NCBI RefSeq assembly: GCF_036373705.1
Contig: NC_089855.1
Span: 4,054,501 to 4,118,500, forward strand
Direction: 5' to 3'
DNA length: 64,000 bases
Origin: Amia ocellicauda
Lineage: Eukaryota > Chordata > Actinopteri > Amiiformes > Amiidae
Below the pieces are notes generated by a model. That model searched no databases, was not told the origin of the DNA, and was given only the letters and a program-made list of their open reading frames with translations. This document shows, piece after piece, positions 1-10,240 of the stretch. A program made the position numbers and the translations under genes. The stretch's first letter is position 1. Each line of letters starts with the position of its first letter.

Positions 1-310
1 ACACTTGTAAATGTGTGAAGAGACCACGTTTCCGCATCCTAAGATCCATATTCCGTTTGCACGCAACTCATTCATGGTCATGCCTCTTCCTTGGTGGTAT
101 ACACGCTCATGATGATGTTTAACGAGCAAAACTGACAAGTGAGATTTCTTTGTAAGTATTACAGGATGCTTTACGTCATGATGCAAGGTTGATTGAGACA
201 GCCGTCCTCCTACCCTGAGAACACCATTCTCATCCAAAAAGGCATTTAACCAACGCAAATTGTTGTGCTTGTTCAGGGTTCTTTCCCTTTGGAGTTTGAT
301 CCTTTGGATG
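1..310 (-). pseudogene. BEL/Pao integrase zinc-binding region, partial
   Basis: The minus-strand translation near 180-310 contains LNKHNNLRW followed by a GRL-type strand, then a His-rich stretch with HHERVYHQGRG and NELR. This is the pattern of the H2C2 zinc-binding region that precedes the integrase core in BEL/Pao polyproteins. The catalytic core lies outside the window. No start codon is expected because this is an internal polyprotein piece. Confidence 0.7.
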
Positions 311-313
311 TCT

Positions 314-796
314 TCAGCGAAGGCTTCTTCTTGCACCAACTTGATAATGGTGATTTCCGCTTCTTTCTTCAAGACTAGTTGCTTCATTCGTCCTTAGCTG
401 AACTCCCTTGAATTCTCTGATGAACCTCTTGAGCCTGGCGATAGCCTTCACTGCCCTGGACCAGTCGGAAAATTTAGTGAAGCGGTTCACCATTGAATTC
501 ACCTCCTTTGTCTTGACTGTGCAAACATGGGCTTTCCGAAGCTCAGGATCGGTAATTTCTATTTCTATTTCTCCCATCGTTTCCTCTTTGTGTGGGAGAT
601 TCCTCTGCCACAGGAAGTCAGGTCCCTTCAGCCAGTTAGACACTTTCAGCTGAATGGCACTCAGCCCTCTTGAGGCGTGGTCAGCAGGGTTGTTTTCAGA
701 GCTGACATGTCGGCATTGTTCAGGGGTTCTACTGGATTTTATGCGTTGAATTCGGTTGGCTACGAAGGTGTGAAATCTCTTGGCATCGTTATTCAC
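314..796 (-). pseudogene. BEL/Pao RNase H tail and linker, partial
   Basis: The piece contains FVANRIQRIK, then NPADHASRGL and SNWLKGPDFLW. These are hallmarks of the end of the BEL/Pao RNase H domain and its linker to integrase. It lies directly after the reverse transcriptase piece on the minus strand but in a different frame, and it is followed by the integrase zinc-binding region. It is an inactive fragment. Confidence 0.75.
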
Positions 797-832
797 ATAG
801 CAGAATGTGCCCGGGAAGTTCTTCGTCCCAGC

Positions 833-1718
833 TTACCCTTTCCCTGCATAGCACCTGAAGAATCTGTTGTCAACTAGTAAGAAAGGGGCAACAAATCCTA
901 ATGGATCGTAGACAGAGGCTACCATTGAGAGAACTCCTCTCCTTGTCAGTGGGTTTTTCTTGACAACAACCCTGAACGGGAATTCATCTGCTTCGACGCA
1001 CCACTGAACTCCAAGTGCTCGCTCGATGTGAAGTTCTCCTAAGGCCATGTCTAGATCTTTCGTTTCAGTACATTCTTTGGGCGGTATTGTGGCAATCATT
1101 TCTTTATTATTCGACACAAACTTGTTTAGTCGAAGATTTCCTGTTCTGCATAAGGCTCTTGCCTCCTTAACAAGATGTACAGCTTCAGCAGGTGACCACA
1201 CGCTTGTTAAGCAATCATTGATGTAAAAGCTTCTCTGGATAAACTTGATGGACTCTTCGCTGAACTTTCCATGGTCCTGAGATGCCAGATACTTGAATCC
1301 AAAGTTGGAGGAGCTTGGAATCCAGATTGCCTTCATCCCACCAGAGAAATCTCAGGTAGACTTGATGTTCCCTTGCGACATGAAATTGATGAAACATTCT
1401 TTCGACGTCGCACATTATGGCTATTGGACGTTTCCTAAATCGACACAGAACTCCAACTAATGTGTTGGTCAGGTCTGGACCAGTCAAAAGGTGATCGTTC
1501 AGAGAGGTTTCGTGGAAACGTGCTGAACAATCGAACACCACACGAATCTTTCCTGGTTTGTGAGGGTGGTAGACTCCGTGGTGCAGAATATACCATGCTG
1601 GTTGGTTATCCAGTTCAGATTTTGGAACCTTCTCAGCGTCCTTTCGGGCTAAAATGTCATTCATGAAATGGACATAATCCTCATGATACTGTTTTTCTCT
1701 CCTCATTTGCCGCTCCAA
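833..1718 (-). pseudogene. BEL/Pao reverse transcriptase, frameshifted
   Basis: Two overlapping open frames (1718-1215 and 1336-833) together cover a Pao-type reverse transcriptase. The first carries the family motifs GKIRVVFDCSA, LLTGPDLTN and MFHQFHV. The second carries the catalytic strand as FYINDCL, where the family normally has a YxDD box; here the first aspartate is replaced by asparagine. It continues into EADEFPFRVV and VASVYDPLGFVAPF, which mark the thumb and connection region. The frame change near 1215-1336 and the altered catalytic box both indicate a dead copy. Confidence 0.85.
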
Positions 1719-1727
1719 CGAGATGAG

Positions 1728-2781
1728 TCAATGGACTGCAGATTGTTTATTGTCTGGGAGACTAGGTTTGTCTGTCTTGAAAGGAAGTGGAAGTTCATAG
1801 TGGCCATCTTCCTTCTGCCTTATACTTTCTCTCACTTTGGATAAGAAGAGCCTGTCTTCCTGAGAAACTGGGTTATCATCTGCACTGTGATCCATGAAGT
1901 CGAATTCAAGTGCCTTGATTACATCTGTTGGAATTTCCTTCACATGAGTTCTGCACACGAAAAGCACTTCTCTCTTTAGCTCAACTGATGGCTTCACTGC
2001 AGGCATCACTTGTCGCACTAAGGTTCTGTGACTGATTCCTATTACATAGTCAAACTCACTTGCTGGGCATGAGCAGACGACAATACTCCAGCCGAGATCG
2101 GTTCGTTGAGCATATGGCTGATTTTCCTCCCCAGACAAGATCTCCATGGGAAGAAGGGCTTGTTGACAGTTATAGCCGATCAAAGGGCCTATTTCACAAT
2201 CTAATAGAGGTGGAATCTTGTCTGCCAATTGTTCCAGATGGGGCCATTTTAGAGCCGTTTCTGAAGTTGGGATATGTGACCAGTTCGCCGGAATGAACTC
2301 TCGTGTGAAAACTGCTGGCAATAGGATCCTTTTCTCAGAGTTGAATCCTCTCACTTGCATATTCGTCAGTTTCTGACAATGTATGACTGTTGACCTTGCT
2401 GTCATTGTAGATAGCTGCAAACTCCTTGTTTGTATTGAGTTCTTGAACTACTTCATCAAGGATAAAGGTTGTGTCACTCTGCGTGTCTAGGAGAGCATAG
2501 ACAAGGACTTCTTGATCTGGCCATTTTGTGTATGACACCCAAACTGGTATAATTGTGGAAGTTTGTGTGTTTAAGCCTTCTTGTCTGACTGCATTGGTGA
2601 TTGCTGCTGCAGCTATTTCTTTGCTGTCTGTTTTGTCTTTTGAATGATTATCTCCCTTCAAAGGGGAAGGACTTTGATAATCTTTAAACTTGTCATCATG
2701 CAAACACATAGGATGTCTTTTCTGACACCTTTCACATGTGCTCTTATTCTCACATCTTCTTGAATGATGACCAGTCTGCAA
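1728..2781 (-). pseudogene. BEL/Pao gag end (CCHC) and protease, frameshifted
   Basis: The upstream frame (2781-2335) begins in a zinc-knuckle-like segment with spaced cysteines and histidines (GHHSRRCENKSTCERCQKRH), and runs to VLVYALLDTQSDTTFILD, an aspartic protease active-site strand in which the usual DTGS/DTGA appears as DTQS. The next frame (2420-1728) has LLDCEIGPLIGYNC and RTDLGWSIVV, typical of the DUF1758 protease region of BEL/Pao elements. Two frames are needed to read it, so it is a relic. Confidence 0.8.
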
Positions 2782-2790
2782 ACATCCAAA

Positions 2791-2969
2791 GCACAGTTTG
2801 AGGCATTTTAATTTAATGATATGGTGTCATGTTTTGTACTAAATAAACACAGCTGATTGATTGTAACATCTAAAGCTCAATTGTAAAGAACAAAAATACA
2901 CATAATACAGCAACAACAAAACTGTTAGGGCCTCCTTTTCATTCAAAGGCAGAGCATCCTCAAGGCATG
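2791..2969. other. Unassigned AT-rich stretch
   Basis: AT-rich DNA between the BEL/Pao relic and the Harbinger relic. No ORF, repeat or RNA structure was recognised. It may contain the missing end of either element. Confidence 0.4.
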
Positions 2970-3015
2970 CCTTCAGGAGCTGAATACTCTGTGGCTTCTC
3001 TTTGCTGAAGTAGAG

Positions 3016-3588
3016 TCAGACGTATTTGCTCCTTGCAAGATGGATTTGCACCTCTGCCCTCTCTGTCTCAGGTTGTAAAAGTGTTTTGTAGGGATCTGAT
3101 TCTCTTCTCTCTGCACTTCTGATGCGCTGGGACTCACCTCCCTGTGGAACATTTGGTAGCCCTTGCAGTGAATGGGAATCCTGTCCACCAATGATGCCTA
3201 CTACCACATCTGTGTATTCACCCCGCTCATAGGGCTTGTTGCCAGTTTCTGGGTTTTTGGCCTGACTGTGGTCTCTAGTAGCCTTGTTTTTTAGGTTCTT
3301 CCACCTCAGCCACTCTTGCTCCACCATCCTCTTCTGTCCAGACCCTGTTGCAGTCACATTTGCTGTTATTTTTATCCATATTAGATTTTTCATTTTGGAT
3401 GTTGCTGCTCCACCCTCTGCCTTAAAAGTGCTGACTAAAGAGCTGTAGTGTGACCTTACACTCTCTAGCAGTGAGTGGGTCTCTGAAGTTATAACATTTG
3501 GCCCCTTTGTATCCATGTTTTGGCCTTGCTGGTGTTGCCAAGACTGTTTTTTTGTATAAGTCTTGGCTTTAGTGGTTCTCAGTGACAT
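3016..3588 (-). pseudogene. SANT/Myb-like protein of the Harbinger element
   Basis: The open frame encodes about 190 residues. Its central part (W..I...V.......KR..VE..W..WKNLKNKA) has the spaced tryptophans of the Myb/SANT-like domain that vertebrate Harbinger elements use to bind their ends and to help import the transposase. It is followed by a linker and an EYTDVVVGIIGG segment, where the family has a short conserved motif before the C-terminal region. The N-terminal start of the domain and a clear C-terminal coiled coil are missing, so the copy is probably non-functional although open. It lies head to head with the transposase start, as expected. Confidence 0.65.
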
Positions 3589-3693
3589 AATTCATCACAA
3601 GCCCTAACATTTATATCTAATTGAAGTCATAGGTGTGTATTTTCAATGACCTATTTCATACTCGTTAGTCAGACAATCTGAGTACACTCTGAT

Positions 3694-6200
3694 ATGGCAG
3701 GTATTGTTCACCTCCGCCATGCTGAAAGAAAACCTTACTGCCAAACAGTCTATATTGAGCATCCCAAACCTCTTCAACAGTATACTACAGAAGAAGTTCA
3801 TGCATGTTTTTGCTTTGGAGTTGCTGCTATTGACTAAATAGCAGATCTTGTTAGGTCACAATTGCAGCACAGAGCCCTGCGGAGTCATGTGCTGACTGTA
3901 GAAGAACAGGTTGTCATTGCTCTGTGCTTCTATGCATCTGGGGCATTTTATCAAGTCATAGCTTGCGTTGGCCAGCATGGTCAATCAGTTTGTTGTATTT
4001 CCAAATGATGATGAAATTGCTGCAATGAAGTGCAAGTTTTTTCCTTTTAGGAAATATGCCCAGCACGAGCGGGGTGATAGATAGGGGTGCACCATGTGCA
4101 TGTGCAAGCAACTCATCAGAGGGAATGGGAGTTTGGCAATAGGAAAGGGAGACATAACATCAATATTCAGCTTGTGGGAGATGCTGACCTTGCCATCACC
4201 AACTGTGTAGTGAAATGGCCTGGGTCAGTCCATGACACACATATCTTAAGGGAGAGCCAACTATTCAGCAGTTTGCAAACCAACAGACCGGATGGCATAT
4301 TAGGTGACAGTGCCTACCCAGATAGCACAGGACGTTGGGCCGATGTCGGCATATGGTTGCCATGGTAGGACAGCAGTCGCGGTCGGGGGGTGACCTATAG
4401 CCGGTGTTGGCATATGGCTGGCATGGTCGGACAGCAGTAGGTTGGGGAGGTGGAGGATGACCGACGTCGGCATATTGGTATGATCATACTGCAGTTACAG
4501 TCGGCGAGATGGATCATGTCCGACTAAATGCTGACAGATACGATATCAGTGCAACTTGTTTTAATACATTGACCTATACAACTTTAAAATATCATGAGTA
4601 TGAATAATAATCTTTATAAATATGTTTGATACTGTCAAAAATGTTCCCAGCTTCATTATTTGTGCACTCTTCCTCATGACCAGAAAAGGCAACTCCTCAG
4701 ATTACCTCAAACCGAAGAGCCGCTTTAAAGTAAGTTCACTTCACGACTTATTATTAAAATATTTAAATGTAGTTGAATGTACTGAAAAGTAGAATATGTA
4801 ATTGTCTGAAGAACCAGGTTGTATGTATGCACATTAACTGTGATTATTTTCAAAATAACATTTTTAAAATATCAATGATAGGCTTCTAATTTTCTGTATC
4901 ACAGAATGGCTTAAAGTGAATGTAAATTACAATATATAGCCAGTTGAGTAATTAATTATGTAGCGAATGTATTTCAATTTGTAACTATTTTGTCAGAAGT
5001 GAAAAACAGAGATGGTCACATTTTCTTCGCATTGTATTTTTCTTCATTGAGCCCGTTTCATTAAGTACAGGTGTTGTGTGCGAAGATACCACAGAAACTA
5101 GTTGTTTGTTTGTATTTGTAAGAGGACACTGAATTAGTCACAGATGTAACTTAATGGCTACAGGACAGAAGGGAACATTCACACAACTATTTTAGAAGTT
5201 GTCAATACTGACAATTAAAATTACAGTTATAAGAATGAATACGGCTTGTTGAATGCCTTAGTTTACAGTTATGTTTTATCTGTTTATTTGGAATTGAGCC
5301 AGATGAGTCCAGAGGATTCAGTAACTCGATCACTGAGAAGCAAGATCAGACATTTGTCATTTATTCTTTTAAATGTTTCATCTACTATTTGTGAATAAAA
5401 TTGGTGCTTGTTATTCCTTAATAATGCCTCTGTTGAGTGATTTGAATATACAATCAATTCTCCAAGTGGCTACTGCACATTTACTTATTTAATATTAAAT
5501 GCATTATTTAATTAGGCTTGGTTCTATTGAGCATGTATAAGACATTAGCTTTTTAAATAACTGTGTGTATTGGATAATACAAACTTTAGAAATACTCTGT
5601 CAAGCTTCCCACATCCGTACCTCACAGGGATAGAGAAAACAAAGCATTGACAAAGTGTGACTGCAGTTCTGCTCTTCTGCAATATATTTCTACACGATCA
5701 AGAAAGGGCTCTGAAAACACTGAGGGTTACAAGATGAGGACAGCGAAGGAACGAGCAACACTGGATACAGGATAAGAGCAAAGTATACTTTTGGGGATTG
5801 ACATTTGCAGATCAAAACACGGATGGACCGACGTTGGACTGACGGCGGGTCATCGTCATTTTGCTCATTGGGCCAACGTTGTCGAGCAAACCTTGGCCCA
5901 ATGAGCAAAAAGACGGCAGCCCCAAGTCATTTTCCAACGTCGGTCCGACCACTCATGATCAGTCGGGCCGATGCTGGCCCAATGCTGCCATGCTATCTGG
6001 GTACCCACTCCTGGCATGGTTGATGACACCTTTTCCCACAGCAAATCCATCATCACAGACCTGCTACAACAATACACATGGAAAAACAATGTATATTATT
6101 GAGCTTATCAATGGGCTTCTGAAGAGATGCTTTGCATGCCTATTTGCATGTGGAGCTGCAATGTCCATGAAGCATAATATTGGCTTGTATTGTGTTGGAT
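3694..6200 (+). pseudogene. HARBI1-like DDE transposase, stops plus split by insertion
   Basis: Translation from the ATG at 3694 starts MAGIVHLRHAERKPY and runs through a helix-turn-helix-type region, with a stop near 3837. The nuclease core resumes around 4087 (HQREWEFGNRKGRHNINIQL, then DADLAITNCVVKWPGSVHD and DGILGDSAYP). At the GDSAYP motif the frame is interrupted by a 1.7 kb insertion. It continues at about 6004 with LMTPFPTAN, AYNN-like and GLLKRCFACL segments, the normal HARBI1 C-terminal part. The coding relic is thus two exon-like blocks made by a transposon, not by an intron. Confidence 0.8.
4317..6001. mobile_element. Non-autonomous DNA transposon inserted in the Harbinger transposase
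   Basis: The 1685-bp insert has perfect 11-bp terminal inverted repeats (CCCAGATAGCA at the left, TGCTATCTGGG at the right) and longer imperfect similarity inside. TA flanks both ends (4315-4316 and 6002-6003). Removing it rejoins the GDSAYP-to-LMTPF reading of the host transposase. Both ends carry repeated subterminal motifs related to GGCCGATGTCGGC. The interior (about 4540-5780) is AT-rich and has no coding potential I can see. It is mobilised in trans if at all. The superfamily is not certain; TA duplication suits Tc1/mariner-like, ISL2EU-like or related groups. Confidence 0.75.
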
Positions 6201-6479
6201 AGCATTGCTATCTGATGCACAGTTAATCTCTGCGGTGAAAATGAATATCTTCCAGTGCTCCTTGCTCCTATTGAGATTCCAGGCCAGCTTGTCTATAGTC
6301 ACATATATAGACAGGTGACAAAATACAGGAAATAAATTAAATAAATAAACCTGAATAAATGAGTGGAAGAACATAATGAATGCAGATACCTCCAAACAGG
6401 TGTACTACATGATACAATTAAGCAATTAATAACATTCTATCATGCTCTGTGGCATGTATTCAAATGCTGAGCAAGCCCA

Positions 6480-7160
6480 GCTAACCACGATTTTGGATCA
6501 AGATAGCAAGAGGAAGGGATCTAAGTGACTGAAAGAGGGGTCATTATTGGGGCATGAGTGGCACGAAGACTGCTCAACTGGCTAATGTTTCAATAGTGGG
6601 CGTGTGCATGTATGGCGTACACCAAGAGAACGGCACAGGCCTGACTGCTTGACCCCTGCAGTGAGGGGGTCTGGAGGCTCTGTTATGCTGTGGGGGGCAT
6701 TTTCCTGGCTTGTTTTGGGTCCACTTGTCCCCTTAGAGGGAAGGGTCACTGCAAATCATTAAATGTTATTCTGAGTGATCACCTTTATCCTATGGTGAAA
6801 CATTTCTATCCTGATGGGAATGCCCCCATCCACAGGGCACGAGGGTCACTGAATGGTGTGATGAGTATGAAATTGATGTGAATCATATGCTCTGGCATTC
6901 GCAGACATCAGATCTCATCCCAATTGAACACCTATGGGAGATTCTGGACTGACATCCATGCTCTCCACCACCATCATCAAAACACCAAAGGGTATATATT
7001 TTGGAAGAATGGTGTTCCATCCCTTGAGTAGAGTTCCAGAGACTCGTAAAATCTATTCCAAGGCGCATTGAAGCTGCTCTGGTGGCTTGTGGTGCCCAGC
7101 ACCTTACCGAGACACTTTATGTTGGTTTTTCCTTTAATTTGTCACCTATCTGTACATAGC
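6480..7160 (+). mobile_element. Tc1-like transposon relic
   Basis: Plus-strand fragments read GGSVMLWGAFSW-like and LGPLVP-like, then YPDGNAPIHRA and [11 protein letters not shown]-like segments out of frame. These correspond to the middle and last part of a Tc1 transposase (second Asp region and the final Asp/Glu region). Several frame breaks and stops are present, and the N-terminal helix-turn-helix region is missing or unrecognisable. No terminal inverted repeats were identified. It is an old dead copy. Confidence 0.65.
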
Positions 7161-7702
7161 ATGTACTGTATTGGATTATTGTACTGTTCAAAATAAACCA
7201 TTAAAACAATTGGATGCAAATGCAGCCCTAGTTGTCTGAAGAAGAGAATACTACCTGTAAGAAAATGGATCCTCCTGTAGAAGTGACTCGAACTAAGACA
7301 GTGATTTATTATAGATTTATTGATTGTCCAACTCCACCTTCCAGAGTGACATCCCCACCCACCAGAGCATCCAATAGCAGCTGCCTATTAGCATACAATG
7401 TGACATTGGAGCCTCACCCCACTCTCCCACATTCCAGGGTAGCGGCTCTGATTCCCCTCAACCGTACCTATCTGAGGTGATTAACTCAACCCTCTCAACA
7501 GCATGCTAGACAGACTGTCTCCTTATATATTGATTTATATTTTAAAAGCCTATTTTGAGGTTCTAATATGCATTTTCAATAGGGATTACACACAAAAATA
7601 TATTTAAAATATAACCCATAAAAATCTTAAAAACCCATCCTTGACCACTGGATTAGGAAAACATCATCTTCTGTAGCACACATCACAGGGGGGTTAAACC
7701 TT
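7161..7702. other. Intergenic DNA and OR1 3-prime flank
   Basis: No convincing gene. The stretch next to OR1 (about 7500-7702) matches the 3-prime flank of OR2 in order, including an AT-rich block and TTTCAATAGGGATTACACAC at 7575-7595. It is therefore part of the duplicated OR unit. An 82-codon frame at 7232-7480 has no recognisable domain and is not called a gene. Confidence 0.6.
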
Positions 7703-8665
7703 TCACTTGCTACCTGGGAAGATTTTGCCCTTTTTCAGCATTTTCACCAAGCTGCCCCTGATCTCTTTAGTCCTCAGGCAGTAGATAATCGGATTCATAA
7801 GGGCAGGGAAGACATGCTGAATCACAGACCCCATAACACGCATGTCCACTGAGGTCCCAGGTATCCTGTAGGAGATGAAGACCCCTGCTGTCGTGAGGAA
7901 GAACACAGAGATGACCAGCAGGTGTGAGCTGCAGGTGGACACGGCCTTGGCTCTTCCCACTGAGCTGGAGATACGCAATACTGAGATAAGGATCTTCACA
8001 TAGGACAGCACGATGAAAAACAAAGGGATGAGAAGAACACTCAGCGAACAAAATAAGCCAACATAGCTGATTGAGAGAACATCTCCACAGGCCAGGCGTA
8101 GCACTCCTGAATAATCACAGTAGCATTGGAGAACTCTATTGGGTCCACAGAACTGCTTTGTGAGTGCCAGAATTAAAGAAAGGGTTGGGATCAGGAACCC
8201 TCCCAGCCAACAAACAACTATGAGTTGTAAAGTGAACCTAATGGTCATCCTGGCTGGGTAGTGGAGTGGGTGACAGATGGCCACATACCTGTCATAAGCC
8301 ATGAGCAGTAAGTTAAAGCTTTCTGTACACACCAGAACCATAAAGAAATAGGTCTGGGTGAAGCATGCTGAGAAGGAGACAGTATAAGAAGTAGACCTGA
8401 AGACAGCTAGCATAGTGGGTACAGTTGTTGTACAAGAGGTGATGTCAATAATTGCCAGGCTACATATTGTCAGGTACATGGGGGTGTGGAAGCATCTATG
8501 TGCCGCCAGTGTGCAAATAAGGAGAAGGTTCCCCAGTAAAATTAGGAGGTAGACTGTCAGGAACACAGCAAACAGGATGGCCTTGCTCTCTCTGTCCTGC
8601 AGTCCAGGGAAACCAACAATAATGAATTCACTGACCATTGATCCTGTGTAGTTTATATCAGCCAT
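7703..8665 (-). CDS. Olfactory receptor, intact (OR1)
   Basis: A 320-residue class A G-protein-coupled receptor of the odorant receptor family, expected in the plasma membrane of olfactory neurons, where it would couple an odorant to G-protein signalling. Hallmarks: N-glycosylation site NYT at residues 5-7, GN in TM1 (45-46), HTPMY at the start of TM2 (60-64), Cys101 for the TM3-loop disulphide, MAYDRYVAICHPLHY at 122-136, four loop cysteines (173, 181, 183, 193), SY at the end of TM5 (221-222), KAVSTCSSHL in TM6 (240-249) and PALMNPIIY in TM7 (287-295). The length is normal for the family and the frame is uninterrupted. The start is the ATG shared by all six paralogues, with purine at -3 and G at +4. 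HTPMY instead of HEPMY argues against the mammalian class I type; the fish subgroup is not determined. Confidence 0.93.
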   Translation of the reverse strand: MADINYTGSMVSEFIIVGFPGLQDRESKAILFAVFLTVYLLILLGNLLLICTLAAHRCFHTPMYLTICSLAIIDITSCTTTVPTMLAVFRSTSYTVSFSACFTQTYFFMVLVCTESFNLLLMAYDRYVAICHPLHYPARMTIRFTLQLIVVCWLGGFLIPTLSLILALTKQFCGPNRVLQCYCDYSGVLRLACGDVLSISYVGLFCSLSVLLIPLFFIVLSYVKILISVLRISSSVGRAKAVSTCSSHLLVISVFFLTTAGVFISYRIPGTSVDMRVMGSVIQHVFPALMNPIIYCLRTKEIRGSLVKMLKKGKIFPGSK

Positions 8666-8695
8666 GGCTGTTCAAATCAGAAATAAGAAATTATC

Positions 8696-9815
8696 CTGCA
8701 ATGCAATATAAGACATATACGTAAATATATATTATGTTTTAACTAAGACATGATGAGGCATATTCTGGTATGACATAAAACCCTAGCAGGAATTAATAGT
8801 GAGTGGAGTTAATCATCAGAGGCAAATCCTCCAAAATATTTGTTACTCTTTGTATAGAATTTAAATTCCCAAACATTATGCAGATACAGAGAAATATATA
8901 AAGTGTGTATTTTTTTTGAGTTTTTAAAATGCCATAAACCTACCTTATTGTTGAGCATGTAGCATGCTACCACTGTCAACCATACTTTGTTTGTTGTGTT
9001 TTTTTTGATGTGGATACTGTGTTGTGTTGCTGCTCTGTGATTGTTATTGCCGTTTATTGTTTCTGCTGTATTGTGTTGTTACCTTGTTGTTTTGCTGCCA
9101 TTTTTTTTAAATATAATTTTGTTTTATTTATTTCTAATCCCTATTCCTGTCCCTTCAGGAGACCTTTTTTCTCCTGCCACACCATTATAGTAAATAAGAA
9201 TTTGTTCTTAATTAACCTGCCTGGTGAAATAAATCTTGGAAAAAAAAAGAGAAAAGAGAGCAGTCAATGTGACAGTTCTTGCTTCCCTGGTAACAATGTC
9301 TTTGTAAGGTGTCTTACCTCCAGCAGTGGTGACTGACCATACATGTGAAATGCCAGCAGATATACAATTAGTCACTCTTAGTAACTATCATTAATGTTCC
9401 ATTATTGTGCACAGTTATTAGCAAACATTATTATTATTTTTAAATATGTACATATATATTTTTAATATATCTTAAAATCTGGTATTTTTCAATATTTTAA
9501 AATATATTGTTCTGCAAACAATATTCTATCACATTAAGTAACAGCAAAAGCAACATATGTAAGAATATAACAGCAGAGGTTGCACAACCCCTGCAAACAT
9601 ATTAAAAACGTTATAAAATAATTAAATTGATTCACATGTAATCAGTGACATGAGCAATTAGAAAAGTTGCATTATACAGTGCTGTGGGGTATATTATTTG
9701 GGAGATTAACATACTTGATTCTGTCTCTCATATTGAAAATGTTGGCATGTTTACAAGTAGTGTAATAATGTAAGACAACACTGATCTGCTCTGAAGAGGA
9801 GTACAGGACACTTAC
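8696..9815 (-). other. OR1 intron 1 (predicted)
   Basis: The 1120-bp interval lies between a GTAAG donor (minus strand at 9815-9811) and a CAG acceptor at 8698-8696 in the sequence GCATTGCAG, conserved in the paralogues. A second possible acceptor (AACAG) lies just before the start codon. The interval contains an insertion at 8957-9257 that the other units lack. Splicing is inferred from conservation only. Confidence 0.55.
8957..9257 (+). mobile_element. Short LINE/SINE-type insertion in OR1 intron
   Basis: The alignment to the OR3 intron is broken here: the paralogue reads TTGTTGAGCAGTCAATG without interruption. In OR1 about 301 bp lie between two copies of GAGC (8953-8956 and 9258-9261), a candidate target duplication. 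The insert ends with a GTAAATAAGAATTTGTTCTT-like tail and an A-rich run, which resembles the 3-prime end of fish retroposons. The family is not identified with certainty. Confidence 0.55.
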
Positions 9816-9962
9816 CGGCACTGACAGCCCAGTTAGACTGAAGCACTGGATTGAGGACCTGAATTGAACACACACAGCTTTATACCAGGTCCCAGTCCAC
9901 TGGGGCTCTACAGGCTGTGTTGAAAAGGCAATTCAAGCAATTAGTTCTACTCATTAGTCAGT
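9816..9962 (-). promoter_or_regulatory. OR1 core promoter and non-coding exon 1
   Basis: On the minus strand, in order: TAAT-type sites (plus coordinates 9928-9958, containing CATTAG, CAATTAG and GCAATTC), the 14-bp palindrome CCCAGTCCACTGGG (9891-9904), six bases, TATAAA (9884-9879), 63 bases and a GTAAG splice donor starting at 9815. Transcription should begin about 30 bp after TATA, giving a short untranslated exon 1 of roughly 30-35 bp. The same arrangement precedes all six receptors. Homeodomain sites are known in vertebrate OR promoters; the palindrome has no factor I can assign. Confidence 0.7.
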
Positions 9963-10240
9963 CACTGAGGACTGCATGTTTACATCATGCAACATTTCTA
10001 AAGAAAAACACTGACATCGTGAACAGGAGACTTTTTGGCCCTTTAACCAGTTTGTTTAAGATGGGAATAAAAAATACAAGAGTAAAACTATATTGTGTGA
10101 GTTGTGCTGAACATCTACTGAGGAGCGTAGAGAAGCTACAGCTGTGTAGAGGAGTTCAGGGAAACACTGATGGGAAAACAGACACATTTCAGGAGCTAAT
10201 ATTGTACTGTTCAAAATATACCATTTGCCTTATTGAATCC
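9963..10240 (-). promoter_or_regulatory. OR1 distal conserved upstream block
   Basis: This block matches the sequence upstream of OR2, OR4, OR5 and OR6. Its most conserved part (about 10110-10165) contains CTACTGAGGAGCGTAGAGA and ACAGCTGTGTAGAGGAG, with a palindromic CAGCTG E-box core. Similarity to OR2 ends near 10232. The role is inferred from conservation, which may reflect recent duplication rather than selection. Confidence 0.45.

Larger units (their letters stand above)
1..2790 (-). mobile_element. BEL/Pao LTR retrotransposon, decayed internal region
   Basis: Read on the minus strand from 2781 down to 1, the domains come in BEL/Pao order: gag CCHC knuckle, aspartic protease of the DUF1758 type, Pao-type reverse transcriptase, RNase H, then the integrase zinc-binding region, which leaves the window at base 1. 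The reading frame is broken at least at about 2420/2335, 1728/1718, 1336/1215 and 833/796. No LTR was found on the right side, so the element is either truncated near 2790 or its gag and LTR are lost. The family call rests on several independent domain signatures and is strong; exact ends are not resolved. Confidence 0.85.
2970..6430 (+). mobile_element. PIF/Harbinger transposon relic with two divergent genes
   Basis: The element carries the two genes usual for vertebrate PIF/Harbinger transposons in divergent orientation: a SANT/Myb-like DNA-binding protein on the minus strand (3588 to 3016) and a HARBI1-like DDE transposase on the plus strand (from 3694). Both are damaged. The transposase is also split by a later insertion at 4317-6001. 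Terminal inverted repeats were not identified, so both outer ends are approximate. Confidence 0.75.

Noticed and set aside
7232-7480. 82-codon plus-strand frame next to OR1
   Set aside because: No domain, low-complexity composition and no matching frame near the paralogues.
7767-8051. Open frames inside OR genes in other frames or strands (also 19187-19471, 19546-19731, 30573-30758, 43227-43436, 55274-55459, 63453-63635)
   Set aside because: They recur at the same place in every OR and are frame shadows of the conserved receptor coding sequence.
9010-9336. 108-codon Cys/Phe-rich plus-strand frame
   Set aside because: It lies across a retroposon-like insertion in the OR1 intron; the apparent membrane character is T-rich repeat composition.
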